Shown here in pieces: positions 1 to 12,246 of a stretch of DNA of 64,000 nucleotides (position 1 is the stretch's first letter; each line of letters opens with the position of its first letter). Source of the stretch: Phyllostachys edulis (lineage: Eukaryota; Streptophyta; Magnoliopsida; Poales; Poaceae); assembly GCA_036346405.1 (NCBI GenBank), contig CM070550.1, positions 10,760,115 through 10,824,114 of the forward strand. The letters run 5' to 3'. Made by a program: the position numbers and the translations under genes. Below the pieces are notes generated by a model. That model was given only the letters and a program-made list of their open reading frames with translations. It ran no database searches and was not told the origin of the DNA.

Positions 1-584
1 AAGTAGTAATTTACAACTGCAGAATGAGACTAAGTCCCCTCGCTCGTCTGCCCTGCTCCTCCGGTCGTCTATTCGTCTGACTTGCCGAATAAGGTGTCCA
101 CCTCATCCCGCTCCTCGTAGTATGCGTCTGTCGACGATCGAGTCGTCGATCTTACGAAATAAATAGAGAAAAATGGTAAAGAATTCTTGGAAGAGAATGT
201 GATTACTCTTTATTACTATGAACTAGCTATTACAAGGGGTGCCCTTGACAAGGCAATGAACTAATCCTAATTACAATGAGCGTAGTGCTTGCTATGCTAT
301 TGAAATCGAACTGTCTGTTGATCTTCCAAGTTGGATTAAATTGGATTGCCTTCTGCCGCTTCCGTTCTCCTTTAAATAGTTGACGAAGTGGTGACAGTTA
401 CTCCTGAAAGTGACGCCTGTTAGAAGTGTCGCGACTGGTCGAAGCGAGACAGCGGTTAATAAAGTACCAACCGTTCGACGGTTGTGTGTCTGTGAGACAC
501 TCAACCGTATAGTGGTTGTTGTCAGTGTCTTAAGACCATGAAACGTCGCGTGGTATGGAACAAATATAACATGTGTTCTATTCA
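1..584. repeat. LTR-type repeat debris at window edge
   Basis: No gene is recognisable here. The first 130 bases have the same order of short C/T-rich words as 54160-54270, inside solo LTR A (for example the 'cctcgtagt' and 'cgtctattcgtc' words), so this is probably the tail of a related gypsy-type LTR running off the left edge. The open frames across it have no family resemblance. Confidence 0.35.
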
Positions 585-746
585 TCACACGGTAAGGAAT
601 ATACTTAGAGTTAGATCTAGATGCCAGTTCATTGCTTCTACGAGCAGTCATTTAGTCGGGGATTGGGTACACGACCTTATCCGACCAGGGTACCCATTAT
701 GTAACCTCTGGAATCCTTACGACCACAAGAGTCGTTAGCCTTAGGG
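585..746 (+). repeat. Dispersed ~160-bp repeat, copy 1
   Basis: This block aligns over its whole length with 37066-37226 at about 80 percent identity by eye. Both start with cacacggtaaggaatatact and both run to a gtcgttagcc word. The family is not identified. It may be part of an LTR or a short non-autonomous element. Confidence 0.6.
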
Positions 747-1181
747 GTTACGACCACGAAGACATATGGTCTTTTGTTATGTATTAAAGTAATACATGGA
801 GATTTTAATCCTCGTCAGTTAGCCCCCGAACTTTAAATGAATTGGTCGTGTGAACATTTTTTTCCGATGAAGTCGTATCGGGCAGACCCTCATTTAATCT
901 TGCGATATACGAGATGGTATGTATTCACTTTAAAGTTGAGAAACTGCCTTAGGACCTGAAGAGAATTTCTATCCATTGGACTCTAGTTTGTGTTCGTTGG
1001 ACTTTGGGTAACTCTCCGATGCAGTTAAAGAATTCCGGCTATAAAATTCATTCAGCACAAGACTTTAGGGTTTTTATGCCTCCTGCTTTCCCTTTTCATC
1101 TCCTGAGAGAAATATGCCTCCGACCTCCTCTTGCCTACAACCTTTTACGACCTCCTTTCTTCCTTCATCCAAAACTCAACC

Positions 1182-4100
1182 ATGTCGGACTCTATCACCA
1201 ATTGATCGGTTTCTGATTTAAGCGAAAAGAAACTTGAGAGCCTGGAGAAGATCGGGTTGCTTCCCGACAAGGATTTGATTTCTTGGAGATCAGCGGCCAG
1301 AGAGCATTCTCCAAGCAACGAAGATGGGGAAATCCCTATTTTTCTCGCATATATTGAATGTGGATTCACGTTTCCAGTTCACTCTTTCTTCCCTAAGATC
1401 TTAGAGCACTATGGAGTCGAATTGGTGAATCTTGCCCCTAATGCCATCGCCAATCTCAGCGTCTCTGTTTATCTCTACGAAGCGTACTTTGGGATTGCCA
1501 TTAGATCTGGAGTTCTTCAAGTACTTCTACAGGATGGTGAAGTCAGGGAAGGCGACAGGAACACCTAGAGAGTGCACTTTGCGCCTCCACAGTGGAAAAG
1601 CTGATGAGTACATCCGTATGTACTTGAAGTCTTCATGGTCGTCATAGAAGAAAAGTTGGTTCTATATGATGGTCACTCAAAAAGACATCTTTTACTATAC
1701 TGGTAGGAAGACAGTCGAGAATCCAGGATGACGCTCCTCTGTGAAGAAGGTAGGAAAGGTGGGGAGATGGGTTGAAGCCACCCAACACCTCAGTGTCAGG
1801 GGTTTAACCTCCTGGCACGTAGTAAAGGACTTCTCCATGCTCCAGATTAGCCCCCTAAAATCCCGAGCACATTCGATGCTCTGGCATATTGGTCATGACG
1901 ATGCGACCAAAGATTCCAAGGAGGGTAAGTCCTAAAAAATTTCGACCAGTTTGTTTATCTTGGTTGATCACTTTTGTAATCCTAAAGTCTCTCATTTATT
2001 TTTACAGCGCTTTCTCCTGATGAGATTAGAAACCGGATCAAAATGATCTGCGCCAGGGAGCTTGGCGACAAGGCTGATTCTCCCCGGATTTTAGCAGCTG
2101 TCTCTGCAAAAGAGAGAGCTGAAAGGCTTAAGGTAAAAATATCAACCACCTTTCATCATTTATATGTTTTCCAATCGGTTTACCGTAAATCCTCTTCAAT
2201 GCGCAGTCAGTCGGATTGAGGATCAATGAGGCCATCGAGAGTTGTGAGCCAATTGAAGCTCCGACCACTCCCATGACTACACGAGATGGTGGTTTTATAC
2301 AGGTAGGTAACCGAACAGAAATGTATATTCTAGATAAAGGATTTTTCGTCATCTAACTAACTTTAATCGTTAATTAGGCAGTTGTCACGGACTCTAATGT
2401 GGTCGCTGACGACCTGTCAGTTGCTGTTGGAGTAACTGTTCTGGAGGCTGACGAATCCACACCCTCCGACCCGTGTTGGGTCATGGGTAGGCTACGATAG
2501 CAACAAATCAAAATTTTCTACCACGTAAACCAGGAAGCCAAGTAAGTAGATGATCACAGATCGTTACCACCAGACGCGCAGAGCAGCGGAAGAAGGGTTG
2601 GAGCAGCCTGATCCAACGAAAAGCGCGTCGATGTAGTGGTCGTAGTCGATCGTCTCCTCCAACGACCTCTACAGTTCCTTGTGAAGATCGCGGATCGTCA
2701 TCAAGCGCAACAGCAACCGCATTAGCGCCTCTACGGTATCCACATGTCCAGGGAAGGAACAACCATGCACTGGTGTGCTAGCACCAAGTCGTACGGCAGA
2801 GCTATCTGGAAGATGGCGGCTAGGGTTTCGGTGGAACAACTCAACTCATGACTTTCGTGTGTCTCGTTTGTTACGTTCACCACCTTCCCAACAACCTCAT
2901 GCTTCTTCTTATATAGTGCTTGTGACGGATCTTATCCGAACACGTTTGACAAATCGTATCTGTACTGGTTTGTTCAAACCCATTAAGTGTGTGACCCTGT
3001 AGGTTCATGCATAATCGGTTGTGACTCGGAAACCCTTACCGATCACAAGTCGTTAGCGGTTCCTAGCAGGACATAACGATTCCTGAATACATACAAATTA
3101 TATCGGACGAACCTTAGTGCAACATGATCTATGACCAGGTTCCCATCACTTACGACTGTGTCCTATTTCTATACTGCACCAGTTTGTATTTGGTCACGAC
3201 CAATTCGAACTCCCACGACTGTGTTTCGATCACTCAGGATTTCGTTCGACCGATCTCACGACCACTCAGATTCCATAATGACTAACCAGAATCGATCGAA
3301 CTAAGCAACCTGCTCGTGTATTCTTCCTTTGCCTCACGATGTCTAGTTGAACTCCAGGTGAGATGTTGTGTCATCCATGGACTATTCAATACTTTCTAGA
3401 TCGAGTGTCGGATAACTTCACATGGTCGAACACTTCGACCACTAGTGGCATGGCCATGCACTTTCTTTATCCGAACACAACGAGGGGCCTAGAGAGATCT
3501 CTCCTGTTATGTTAGGAGGGGCAAATCCCATATCCGACCAGTCACATTCCTCCGCATGTTTCATAGCATACCCGAAAGCTACCTTTATAACTACCCAGTT
3601 ACGAGTAGCGATTGGCAACCCCTAATAGTGTTATTACACATGTAGGAATCCATGTTGATCTTAGGTCTAAGGATTATACATCACTATTGCTTGAGATCAA
3701 CTAACGACACATAGAATCATAACAATCTCAATAGTGTCTCAAGGTGGGTCAATCCGACCCCATATTCTCTAACATGTGTTCACATTATTGATTCGATATC
3801 CCTATATCCATGACCGGTGAAACATGGTCATTAATCAATACAATGTGCTGGTCGATAGAGTCAATAGTGTTTCGACTATTGACATCCGACCAGGGATACA
3901 TTTAGAACGACATCATATAAGTTAAGAGTTTCACCAACAAGTCACATACTTGTTAATCTTCATAACCAATGATTCATTCAAGAAACAAGATAACACATTA
4001 TCCAATATTATGAACATAATGAAATACAATTATCTCTATGATTGCCTCTAGGGCATATTTCCAACAACCTGATGGTTAGGGATCTTGTTATCGATTAACT

Positions 4101-4479
4101 GGTCGAGAATATTTCTTCTGACCTCCAGTCGGAGGACGCGAGGGGTTTAACCAGCCCTACCGGTTAAAGATCGGTGAAGTCGGTTAAGCGGAAGAAAAGG
4201 AAGGCGAGCGCGACGGACTTCGCTTCATCGCACTTCAAACTAAAGACAAAAAAACAACCAAGTACATTTACATGAAAGAGAAACTTATGTAAGTACTTGC
4301 CTTTGGTGTTTTAGAATCTTAACCTTCTTTTCTTCTTTCTTTGTAGATCCTCTGGTGCTTCGGTCGTTTTCAACCAAAGCACCCCTCAAGAGAAGGCTCC
4401 TGAGGAGAAAGAGGTTGAGCCAGCCCCCGAGCTGATGAACCACGAAGGTCCTGTTTTGGCCCGATCTTTCGATGAGAAG
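1182..4479 (+). pseudogene. Decayed 'putative gypsy-type transposon' protein (PF04195-like), split by a solo LTR
   Basis: A reading frame opens with ATG at 1182 and encodes LESLEKIGLLPDKD, then a GEIPIFLAYIECGF...PVHSFFPKILEHYG stretch and LAPNAI. These features are typical of the gypsy-type transposon domain common in rice hypothetical proteins. It is broken: codon 8 is TGA, a frameshift near 1500 moves the frame to one encoding DLEFFKYFYRMV, and a TAG follows at about 1645. Later segments look like exons with good GT-AG borders: to 1924, 2008-2132, 2207-2302, 2378-2473, and a last one ending at 4479 before gtaagt. A copia solo LTR (2474-4066) interrupts the fourth exon. Removing it and one TSD copy restores the surrounding frame for only a few codons before another stop. 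I take the whole as transposon-derived and dead; the exon model is inference. Confidence 0.6.
2474..4066 (-). mobile_element. Ty1/copia solo LTR
   Basis: Read on the minus strand the block starts TGTTGGAAATATGCCCTAG, the characteristic 5' end of many grass copia LTRs, and on the plus strand it begins tgttgg and ends ccaaca, a 6-bp terminal inverted repeat. It is flanked by acccg (2469-2473) and acctg (4067-4071), a 5-bp target duplication with one C/T change. No internal coding region or second LTR is present, so it is a solo LTR of 1593 bp, left by recombination between two LTRs. It sits inside an exon of the decayed transposon protein gene. Confidence 0.8.
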
Positions 4480-4821
4480 GTAAGTTCGGTAGTAGTCGCT
4501 CAACTCTCACGATCCTGTCTACGAACTCGCAAGGCTCGAAACCACGCAATCACTAAACTCATTGACAAGTCGTTATCAACTGTGCACGAATACCTGGTTG
4601 ACCTGATCACGAAGATCGATTCCTGTATACACCGAAGAAGCACGCAAGAACAAGATAAATAGGCAATATGAAATTGCGAATAGGAATTGAAATATTTGAT
4701 TTAAGTTGGGATTTTGAAGCGGTATTATGGTTGGTCTAGTCAACACAAGCCAATACACGAAGTCGCGATGAAGATAACTTTTAACTAAACAAAATCTAAA
4801 GAAACTAGAGGAGTGCAGCCT

Positions 4822-4830
4822 CCTTATATA
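4822..4830 (-). promoter_or_regulatory. TATA box in gypsy LTR remnant
   Basis: The minus strand reads TATATAAGG, followed by a C/T-rich leader. This is the usual arrangement at the U3/R border of a plant LTR, and it agrees with the minus-strand orientation of the gag-protease remnant. Confidence 0.4.
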
Positions 4831-5198
4831 GGGGGAAGGGGAGCCGCACATAACCAGCATAGGCAGGGTGATACAACTGTTCACATGAACAGTGCATGCC
4901 CCCTAGGTGGCCGGCCGGCATATGGGCCAAGTTGAGTACGATTACAAGGCCCAAATTGGCCCAAACAGGTGATACGATATTTTCTTTTAGCGATTTCGAT
5001 GTGCACAGAAGGAATTTGGAGGTGAGGTCGGATCCATTGAAAATAGGATGAAATAAGCTTTCCATCAAGTATTCGTGGACCTTCAACGGACTCTGTATGT
5101 GAAAGTTATGCACATTTGAAGTCGGTGTTGTTTCCGGAGACCGAACTGGATTCCAAAACGTATCCAGCTTGAACTCTTGTTTGGCACGTGGAGTAGCA

Positions 5199-6050
5199 CT
5201 ATGGCATGTAGACGTAGCACCATGGTATGTAGACGTAGCTCGGTCCAATTGGGTAATATGGCATTGCAGTAACCGAAAGTTCTATCGGAGAAGATGTAGT
5301 AGAAGTAGAGGATGCAATGCAGTGGGTCGAAGTAGTGGTTGTATCCTTAGGGTCGATATCCTCATCATCATCCCTTTCTTGAATTTGAGTCGCTCTAGAC
5401 TCATTCGTCTTCTCTAAGTCATCACTCTCCTGCAAAAGGTTAGTAGCAATAGGAGGCAAAGAAACATGCATTTCTTCTAATGGACACCGAGATTCTTTGC
5501 AAATCATAGTATAACATTCAGATTCATGTTTTTCCATGTCAATGCAATCAGATTTTGTAGCTAACATAACAGGAGCTTTCAATTTAATTTCACTTGGAGC
5601 TATAATGTTATGATCAACTTTTGTCTTCTCCTTACTTGTTCTCTCAGTTCTTTCTAATTCATCCTTTAATATGGCAGCAGGAGACATTGGAAGCAAATTG
5701 ATTTTCTTTTCTTTATAAATAAAAATATAATTATTAGATCTACCATGATGTTCAATATATCTATCATATTGCCAAGGTCTATCTAATAATAACGAGCATG
5801 CTTGCATAGGTACGACATCGCAATCAACATAATCATAATATGATCCAATAGAAAAATGTACGCGCCCAAGTTTAGTCACCTTCAACTTACCACAAGAATT
5901 TAGCAATTGAATGTAGTAAGGATGAGGGTGTTGAGTTGGGGTCAAGCCAAGCTTCTCGACCATGTCTGTACTAGTAAGGTTGTTGCAACTTCTGCCATCG
6001 ATGATGACTTTGGATGAACGTTCCTTGATGACGAATTTTGATTGAAACAA
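5199..6050 (-). pseudogene. Gypsy protease segment with C-terminal linker
   Basis: The frame runs 283 codons. Near its start is IIDGRSCNNLTSTDMVEKLG, the retropepsin-like site of this gypsy group, where DG-SCNN replaces the canonical DSGA. LDRPWQYDR follows, the usual end of the protease fold. The remaining part is a hydrophilic acidic linker that stops where a reverse transcriptase should begin. The segment is separated from the gag frame by a stop near 6060. In an active element this protease would mature Gag inside the particle; here it has no polymerase partner. Confidence 0.7.
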
Positions 6051-6065
6051 AGTGTGGCATTGATT

Positions 6066-7420
6066 TTATTCAGCAAGCTCCATTTGAGCACTTAGCACAC
6101 ACTGGATAACTAGGCTTTGGTACTTATCAGATATCTCATGGCCTAATTGTTCTTCCTCAGTTTCATCACCTGCATTGTTAGTTGCAACTAAAACATGTTC
6201 TTCCTCAATATCACTAGCAGAAGTGTACTCACCATTGTCCTTGATAAGCAAAGCTCGCTGACTTGGGCAATCGCGCATTAAGTGCCCAAATCCTTTGCAA
6301 CGGTGACATTGTACACCTCTGGATCGCCCTGTAGAAGCAACGGAAGAAGCACTTTTTGTGGAAACTTGTACCTTTGCTGATTTGTTTGCCTCAGGGACAT
6401 GTGCTGGAGTGGAAGGAGCAGCAGGGGCCGCACGACTTGAGAGGGTGCATCACGACTAGAAGTGGAGGAAGTTGACATGTGTTGTTGCTACATTGGCCGA
6501 CCTGCAAAAGATCCTCCAATATTGCCCATAGAGCGAGATTGTCGACCCTGCACTTCTCTTTCAGCTTTGCATGCAAGATGGAACAAACGGGTGATAGAAT
6601 TATATTATTTATAATCAAGTATGTCTTGAATTTCACGGTTTAATCCTCCTAAAAATCTAGCCATCTTAGCATTTTCAGTTTCTTCTAAACTACAACGCAA
6701 CAAACCAGTTTGCAATTCTTGATAATAGTTCTCTACAGAACTACTATCTTGTCTTAAGTGCTGTAATTTATTAAACAAATCACGTGAATAATATGAAGGT
6801 ATAAACCTATGTTTCATTGCTCTCTTCAAAGCATTCCATGTTCTAGGTATATCTTGATGAGTATGACCATATTCACTTCACCAAATAGATGCAAAATCAG
6901 AAAACTCACTAGTAGCAGCCCTAACTTTCTTATCTTTAGGGAATTCATGACAAGCAAATTTTTGTTCTACAATAAGCTCCCATGTGAGATAAGCATCAGG
7001 ATCATATTTAATTTTACCAAATGCATCATTATGGTTACGTACCTCACGTTGATTTCTTCCCATACCTTGACGATTATAACGAAGCCGACGATGGTTACGA
7101 TCATTGTGCACATTGACTCCATCTATTTTCGTATCAACAGTGTAGTTGTTCACATCTTCCTCTTCCACCTCATCTGCCCAAGAGCGGCTAGCAGGTGGTG
7201 TGCGGCGAGCAGGAGGGTCCTCCACTCGTGGTTCATGATCATGGGTCCTATTTTCAGCAAGTGGCTGACGTTCGAGGAGTGCAATGCGTGTGTAGAGCAC
7301 CGCGAGGTTGTCGTTGATCTTGTCCAAGGCATCGTGAACACTCTCACCGAGCTGGTGCTCAATGTGCCGCACGAGCTCTCTCATGCGAGGTGTGAAAGAT
7401 CCCTCAACAGTATGCCCCAA
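6066..7420 (-). pseudogene. Gypsy Gag with CCHC knuckle, frameshifted
   Basis: Four overlapping minus frames make up one Gag. 7420-6878 carries a helical segment (MRELVRHIEHQLGESVHDAL), followed by a region containing EEVEEEDVNNY and GRNQREVRNHNDAF. 6829-6605 carries the matrix/capsid-like part (FNKLQHLRQDSSSVENYYQ). 6478-6066 carries the zinc knuckle CHRCKGFGHLMRDC and an acidic tail. At least two frameshifts separate these pieces, and the initiator methionine is missing at the 7420 end. Gag would normally coat the genomic RNA. Confidence 0.7.
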
Positions 7421-8064
7421 AGAGTGGTCGTTATTGTTTCACAATAAAATTACTACACGTACTCGTATGCAACTAGGTTTATTAAATTTTTACGCATGCA
7501 AATAAATGTCTAATCTATTTTACACAGGAGTTTAATTTAATTAGTCTATCTCGAATAAATTATTTTTTAATACATCAGACTATTTATTTAATCTAGTGAT
7601 TTCTAATAGTGATTAATTGCATTAATTAACCTCACATAAATTTTACAACTTTTTCCTGCATTAATTTTCTACCAGTCCGGTCTACTGCTAAATCTTCTCA
7701 CGTGGTTTAAAATTCTACACTTCTGGCGATTCGTTCGAAACTCGTAGGTATGCTACGTTCGTGTTCTCTCTTTTTATTTTTATAACATTTTTATTTTTAT
7801 TTTTATTTTTTCTTCCTGCCCGTTATCAAGTTATTTATCTGTATGGGGTTTATACATTTATTTTATCAAATAATTACATAGTGCTGATAATAAATTTGAT
7901 GGGTGCTTATTTTTATTGCTAATTCTATTACTACTAATTCATTACAATCTATTTATCAACCCTTTCCCTAATTACTAATTTCTACCATTATTTTTTTAAT
8001 CCCTTCTTAATCTAATCCCTTTCTCACCCAATCTCTTCTATTTCTCTCTCCACCTTATCCTCCT

Positions 8065-8975
8065 CGGGAGCAACTACGACTGGGACGTACGGTGGGAGCC
8101 TTCCCACCGTACGGTCCCAATGCAACACAGAGAAATACACGGTGCAACACTTTTTCTCACTTGGTGCAACATATCAGACAATTATATGCAACATCATCTC
8201 AAAATCTCTGAATTCTTATAAAAAATATTAAAAAAAACTCAGAATCATATGCATCAAAATCATATGTAACGTTATCAACATATGGAGGACGCCAACATGT
8301 AAAAAAATATGCAACATCTCATAATTCGTATGCAACATTTTTCCCCTCGTGTGCAACATTTTTTTTTGCACGGTTGCAACAATTTTTTACTTGAGTCGCA
8401 ACATATCAGAGGGGGGGGGGCGTGGCGACAACATAGATCGGGCGAAGACATAGATCCCATTGGTCTCCTCGGTCGGCCTCCAGGAGGATGAACCGCACCG
8501 ACGCGAGACAAAGCCGCACGGAGGGCGCCAGATTCATGAGCCCTCATCGGCAACTTCTTTGCGCGGGCAACGAGGTGGCAAAGGAGGCACGGTGGCCGAA
8601 TCTTGGAGCTGTGCGGCCAGCACGTGACGCTTGGGCGTGGCCTCCACCCGCCGCCAGATCCGGAGTGCAGCGCGACGAGGCGCAGTGGCCGGAGCTTGGA
8701 GCTGCGCGACTAGCACGTGACGCCTGGGCATGGCCTCCACCTGCCGCTAGATCCGGAGTGCAGCGTGACGAGGCGCAGTCCTCTTGGCGATGCGGATGCG
8801 AGCGAGCAAATAGGGAGGCAGAGTCGTAGGAACAGGAGCGGATGAGAGTGGATAGAGATGGGGAAGAATGAGTTGTCAGAAGCGTTGGCTTTAGTGGCTC
8901 AATAGACAAGGCAGGTGTGGTTGGGAGTAATGTGAATATAACTTAGCTGAGATGGGCCATCTGGACGTATCTCTT
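8065..8975. mobile_element. GC-rich insertion with GCAACA-rich flank, inside an LTR
   Basis: This stretch interrupts the LTR alignment with 60990-61040. It opens with an inverted repeat around 8090-8130 (acggtggga...tcccaccgt), continues with nine GCAACA words between 8113 and 8404, then becomes very GC-rich with a 93-bp tandem duplication. I see no convincing terminal inverted repeats or target duplication, so the class is open; Helitron-like or MULE-like are both possible. The 113-codon frame 8488-8829 has no recognisable domain. Confidence 0.35.
8587..8772 (+). repeat. 93-bp tandem duplication (2 copies)
   Basis: Copies 8587-8679 and 8680-8772 differ at a handful of positions. The unit length is a multiple of three, so the open frame reads a 31-residue repeat twice (DAWAWPPPAARSGVQRDE in both copies). 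No protein family is recognised. Confidence 0.85.
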
Positions 8976-11549
8976 GGACCGGTCATTCGGCCAAAGCATT
9001 GCCCTATCCTCCCACTCGGTTTGGCTAAGCGAAGCTCCTAGGCTCTTTCTCATTTCTTTCTTCCTCATTCATTCCCCGTTGCTTTTCCTTCCTTTTCTCT
9101 CCCCGGGATTTGCTCCTTCGGCCGAACCAACTCCTGGCTTACTACTACTTCTCCACTCCATTTCTTCCCATTCCATGCTTCTAGTTCTTGCCTTGGCCGA
9201 GAGTTTTGTTCTTGAGAAAAATTTTCTCTCAACTCTTGGATGGTTCTATGGCGTGCACGCCTCTCCTTGCGCCACCCTCTGCTCCCTCACGCCACCACTG
9301 GTCGCACCCGGCGCCTTTGCCAGACGCTGTCACATGGCCACCGGGCCGCCCTTGATGCCCACATTTACGGCCGCCCTCTTCACATCGGCGCTCGACCACC
9401 GTGGGTTCGGCTTGGTTTCTTCTTCCCAATAGATTTTCCCCTATTTATTTAATCGGTTCTTGGTGTTGATTCATTCACTGATTTGGTTGAGATTTTGTGG
9501 GTTTTCATTCTTGCATGGTGATGAATGGAGGCGGGTTGGTTGATGCATACACATTGTGATGGAGGTGAGCTACTGCCACGTTGATGTTACCCCGCTGCCG
9601 CGTCGCACTAAGGTTTACTCTACTACCCTTCTCCCTCTCTACCCCTTGCTCTGTTGATGGAACGGTGGAAGAAAAATGTTATTGTTAGTGTTCGGTGATA
9701 GAATGGGTTAGTGCTCTGTGATGCGGGTGATGCTACTAGTGAGTTCTTTGTGCATGGCTAAGCTTGCATGTGTGGTTTGGCTGGGCAAAAAATAACAGTG
9801 GGTGGAGGAAGGATGGTTTACCTATGTTTGAGTTGGGTTGGGGATGGAAATGGCAGTGGTGGCCGGGTTGGTGACGTTGGGCATGTGATGGTGCTCTCCT
9901 TGCTCCCTTCGTGTTTCTAGTCCTTGTTGTTGGTCTTGGCGTAGTCCTGGGGTTCGGTGGTGGTTCGAAGCTGTCCTCGTCCTTGTTCCATCGTCTTCCT
10001 CAACGTCTTTGCTCCTCTCCTCCTTCGCTCTGTTTCTGGGGCTGGTTTGGATTGGTGTGGGAGGTGGTGGTGTTGGTGATGCTTGGCTTTGTTCCTTGTT
10101 CTTGGCCAAGTATGAACTGGAGTGTGGCTTTGGCTTGCTTGCTCTTGTGTTCTTGTGGAGGGCATTGGGTGATTGTGCTTGGTTTGCCTTCGGCTGTGAA
10201 AGTGAAGAATGAGGCTTTGGCTTTGTTGGCTGGTGAAGGAATGAGATATTTGTGTGGTGGCTTTGTGTGAGGAGAGAGGCTTATGTGGGGGTGCTCTCGG
10301 CCGGGGAATGGGTTATGTGAAGAATGGCCTTGTGAATGGAGGCTTTGGCTGGTTCTTTTCATTAGCCAGGTTCATGTCCATTATGCTCCTTGTTTATCCA
10401 TTTCCCCCTCACTGTGGGTTGTTTTAGGACTTTTGGTCTATGGGGAGTTCTCTGCACTATTCTTTGGCTTTTCTACTACGGATGGTAAGTCGGTAATACT
10501 GAAAGTGGTGTTGGGTTAGGTAAAAGGAATGGGCCAATGGTTCATCAGGCATTGTCGGATTTTTCTACGGCGAAGATAAGTCGGAAAAAGTAGGTGTCAG
10601 ATTTATAGAATTGCCGGGTGATGAAACCCACTAGAGGTGAGACGGTACCGACTAATTTAGGTTGGTCTGGGAACCTCGGTGATCCTTCCGAAATGTGGCG
10701 GCAACTCCTTTTCTATCTCTAACTTCCATTTATTGCATTTGGTCTGCTATTTATCTCTTTGTTTTTTTTTTTTGGCGGCGATGGAAAAGTGGCAAAGGTT
10801 CCGATTGGTTGAGGAAAGGGTTTGACTGGCTGTCGATGAATGGACAAGGAAAGGCTTCGGTGACATGTAATACAAGAGTTTTATTATTTTAATCTTTTGT
10901 TCTCGAAGCTTGTAATTTATATTGTGTTATGATATAAATTATTCTTATAATTAACTTGAGAATATAATAGTGTTGTACTATTCTTTTAAAATTCATATTG
11001 AAATATCTGGAGATGGATTATTGTAATTTAATTCTGCGTTTGTATTTAATGTTGTACTTTCGCTTGTAATTAATTCTTGTATGTCGCTTTGATGTAATGA
11101 ATTATTGTAATTTAACTTCGAGTTTGTATTTACATGTTTTACTTTTGATTGCAATGGAGTTTTGTAATTGACTTTGAGATTTGCTTGACGATGAGATACT
11201 GATTTGGAGATTCTATTGCAAAGTCGGATAATGAGTCCCGAATATTATTAATTGCTATACGTTCAATTGTTTGCGAGGCATTCATAATGTAATTTACCTC
11301 AGAGGTTGTATTTGTTTTATTTTTGCTTGTAATGAATTTTGGCAACGACTTTGAGATTATATCGGTGATTTATTCTTGCGGCGATATTTATAATGTAAAT
11401 TATGTTTGATGAACTATTTATAATATTATCTTATATGAAATTGTTTGGCGATGCGATTAATATTAATTTAAAGTCATGCTTTGTTCGTGCTTAGTAATCT
11501 AACTACCGATTAACGTTATTTAGATTAGTCTAATTTTCAGGTTCTCACA

Positions 11550-12163
11550 ACAATCCATCACTATTCGGTAAACCAGTCAAGTTAGATTATGCTGCAGACT
11601 TAGGTTTCTTTTATGCTAACTAGGCAAAGTGTAAACAATGATTGTATCGTTCTTTAGCAACATTTCACGATATTGGGCAACAAAAACATGGGGAAGTATC
11701 ATACCCACCGGACCGAGCAATTTTCAGCAAAAACAGGCAGAGCATTGCGTGCTTCTGAGACTTACCATCAGCGACCAGCCAGAACAAATACCTTCCCTTA
11801 AGAGTACAAAAATGTTTCCGGTATTCAAAATCTCTGTCGTAAATTCGCACTGAATGGGATCATGAAAACATCACTACATGAGGAAAAAAATTCACAGGTC
11901 AAAGAAACAGAGCTACAGCCTACAGGTTGTCAAAAATGTAAAATCGATGGCACGGAAGCCCCTCTCCAAAATTGATACACAATTAATCCAGAAATCGATT
12001 GATACACAGACTCAAGGAGACAAAACGTAAAATCGATGGCACGGAAGGCCCACTCAAAAATTCATGCTTCCAAAACTTTGGCTCCTAAAATGTGGTGGAT
12101 ATGATAGTATTGAAAGCAACCGTTCCATGGCTTTGTGACAAGATTGATCAACATCGCAGTAGA
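11550..12163. other. TYW1 3' flank; no gene seen
   Basis: This lies downstream of the TYW1 pseudogene stop on its minus strand. It contains a direct repeat of 21 bases (gtaaaatcgatggcacggaa plus one) at 11938 and 12027, 89 bp apart. A 61-codon minus frame at 11665-11850 has no family I know and may be untranslated exon sequence. Confidence 0.4.
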
Positions 12164-12246
12164 TTAGCCTTTGAGTGCTGCAGCCCCCCCATGGCGCCTT
12201 TCCTTCTTGTAGCGAGATTGATCTGGATCGAAGCCACCTTCCTCTG

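Larger units (their letters stand above)
4480..7440 (-). mobile_element. Ty3/gypsy element remnant, gag-protease type, lacking RT and integrase
   Basis: On the minus strand the order is gag (7420 down to about 6070), an aspartic-protease-like segment (6050-5199), then directly the 3' non-coding region (5200-4850) and an LTR-like promoter with a TATATAAGG box (plus-strand 4822-4830). Nothing between protease and 3' region resembles reverse transcriptase, RNase H or integrase. The 3' part encodes a KVHEYLMESLFHP-type word, a motif I associate with the 3' tail of rice gypsy elements. Both outer borders are undefined: the left joins the transposon protein exon near 4480, the right joins an LTR fragment at about 7440. 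It looks like a deletion derivative or a non-autonomous element. Confidence 0.65.
7441..11549 (-). mobile_element. Truncated gypsy-type LTR, same family as solo LTR A
   Basis: The minus strand begins TGTGAGAACC at 11549, exactly like solo LTR A at 63206. The two align in patches: 7445-7600 with 60545-60730, and the long T/G-rich U3-like part 9500-11540 with 61700-63200. About 1.6 kb of the LTR 3' portion present in A (53945-55130 plus 60152-60540) is missing here. The copy stops at about 7440, where the gag remnant begins without a primer-binding site. It also carries a GC-rich insertion at about 8065-8975. Whether it belonged to the neighbouring gag remnant cannot be decided. Confidence 0.55.

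Noticed and set aside
8113..8404. Regularly recurring GCAACA words, considered as a CRISPR-like or satellite array
   Set aside because: Spacing is irregular, there is no conserved unit beyond six bases, and the genome is a plant.
9822..10362. Overlapping plus and minus frames of 80-120 codons
   Set aside because: They lie in the low-complexity U3-like part of a gypsy-type LTR; no domain, no splice or start context.
11665..11850. 61-codon minus frame RIYDRDFEYRKHFCTLKGRY
   Set aside because: Looks protein-like, but I cannot match it to a family and it probably lies in untranslated TYW1 3' sequence.
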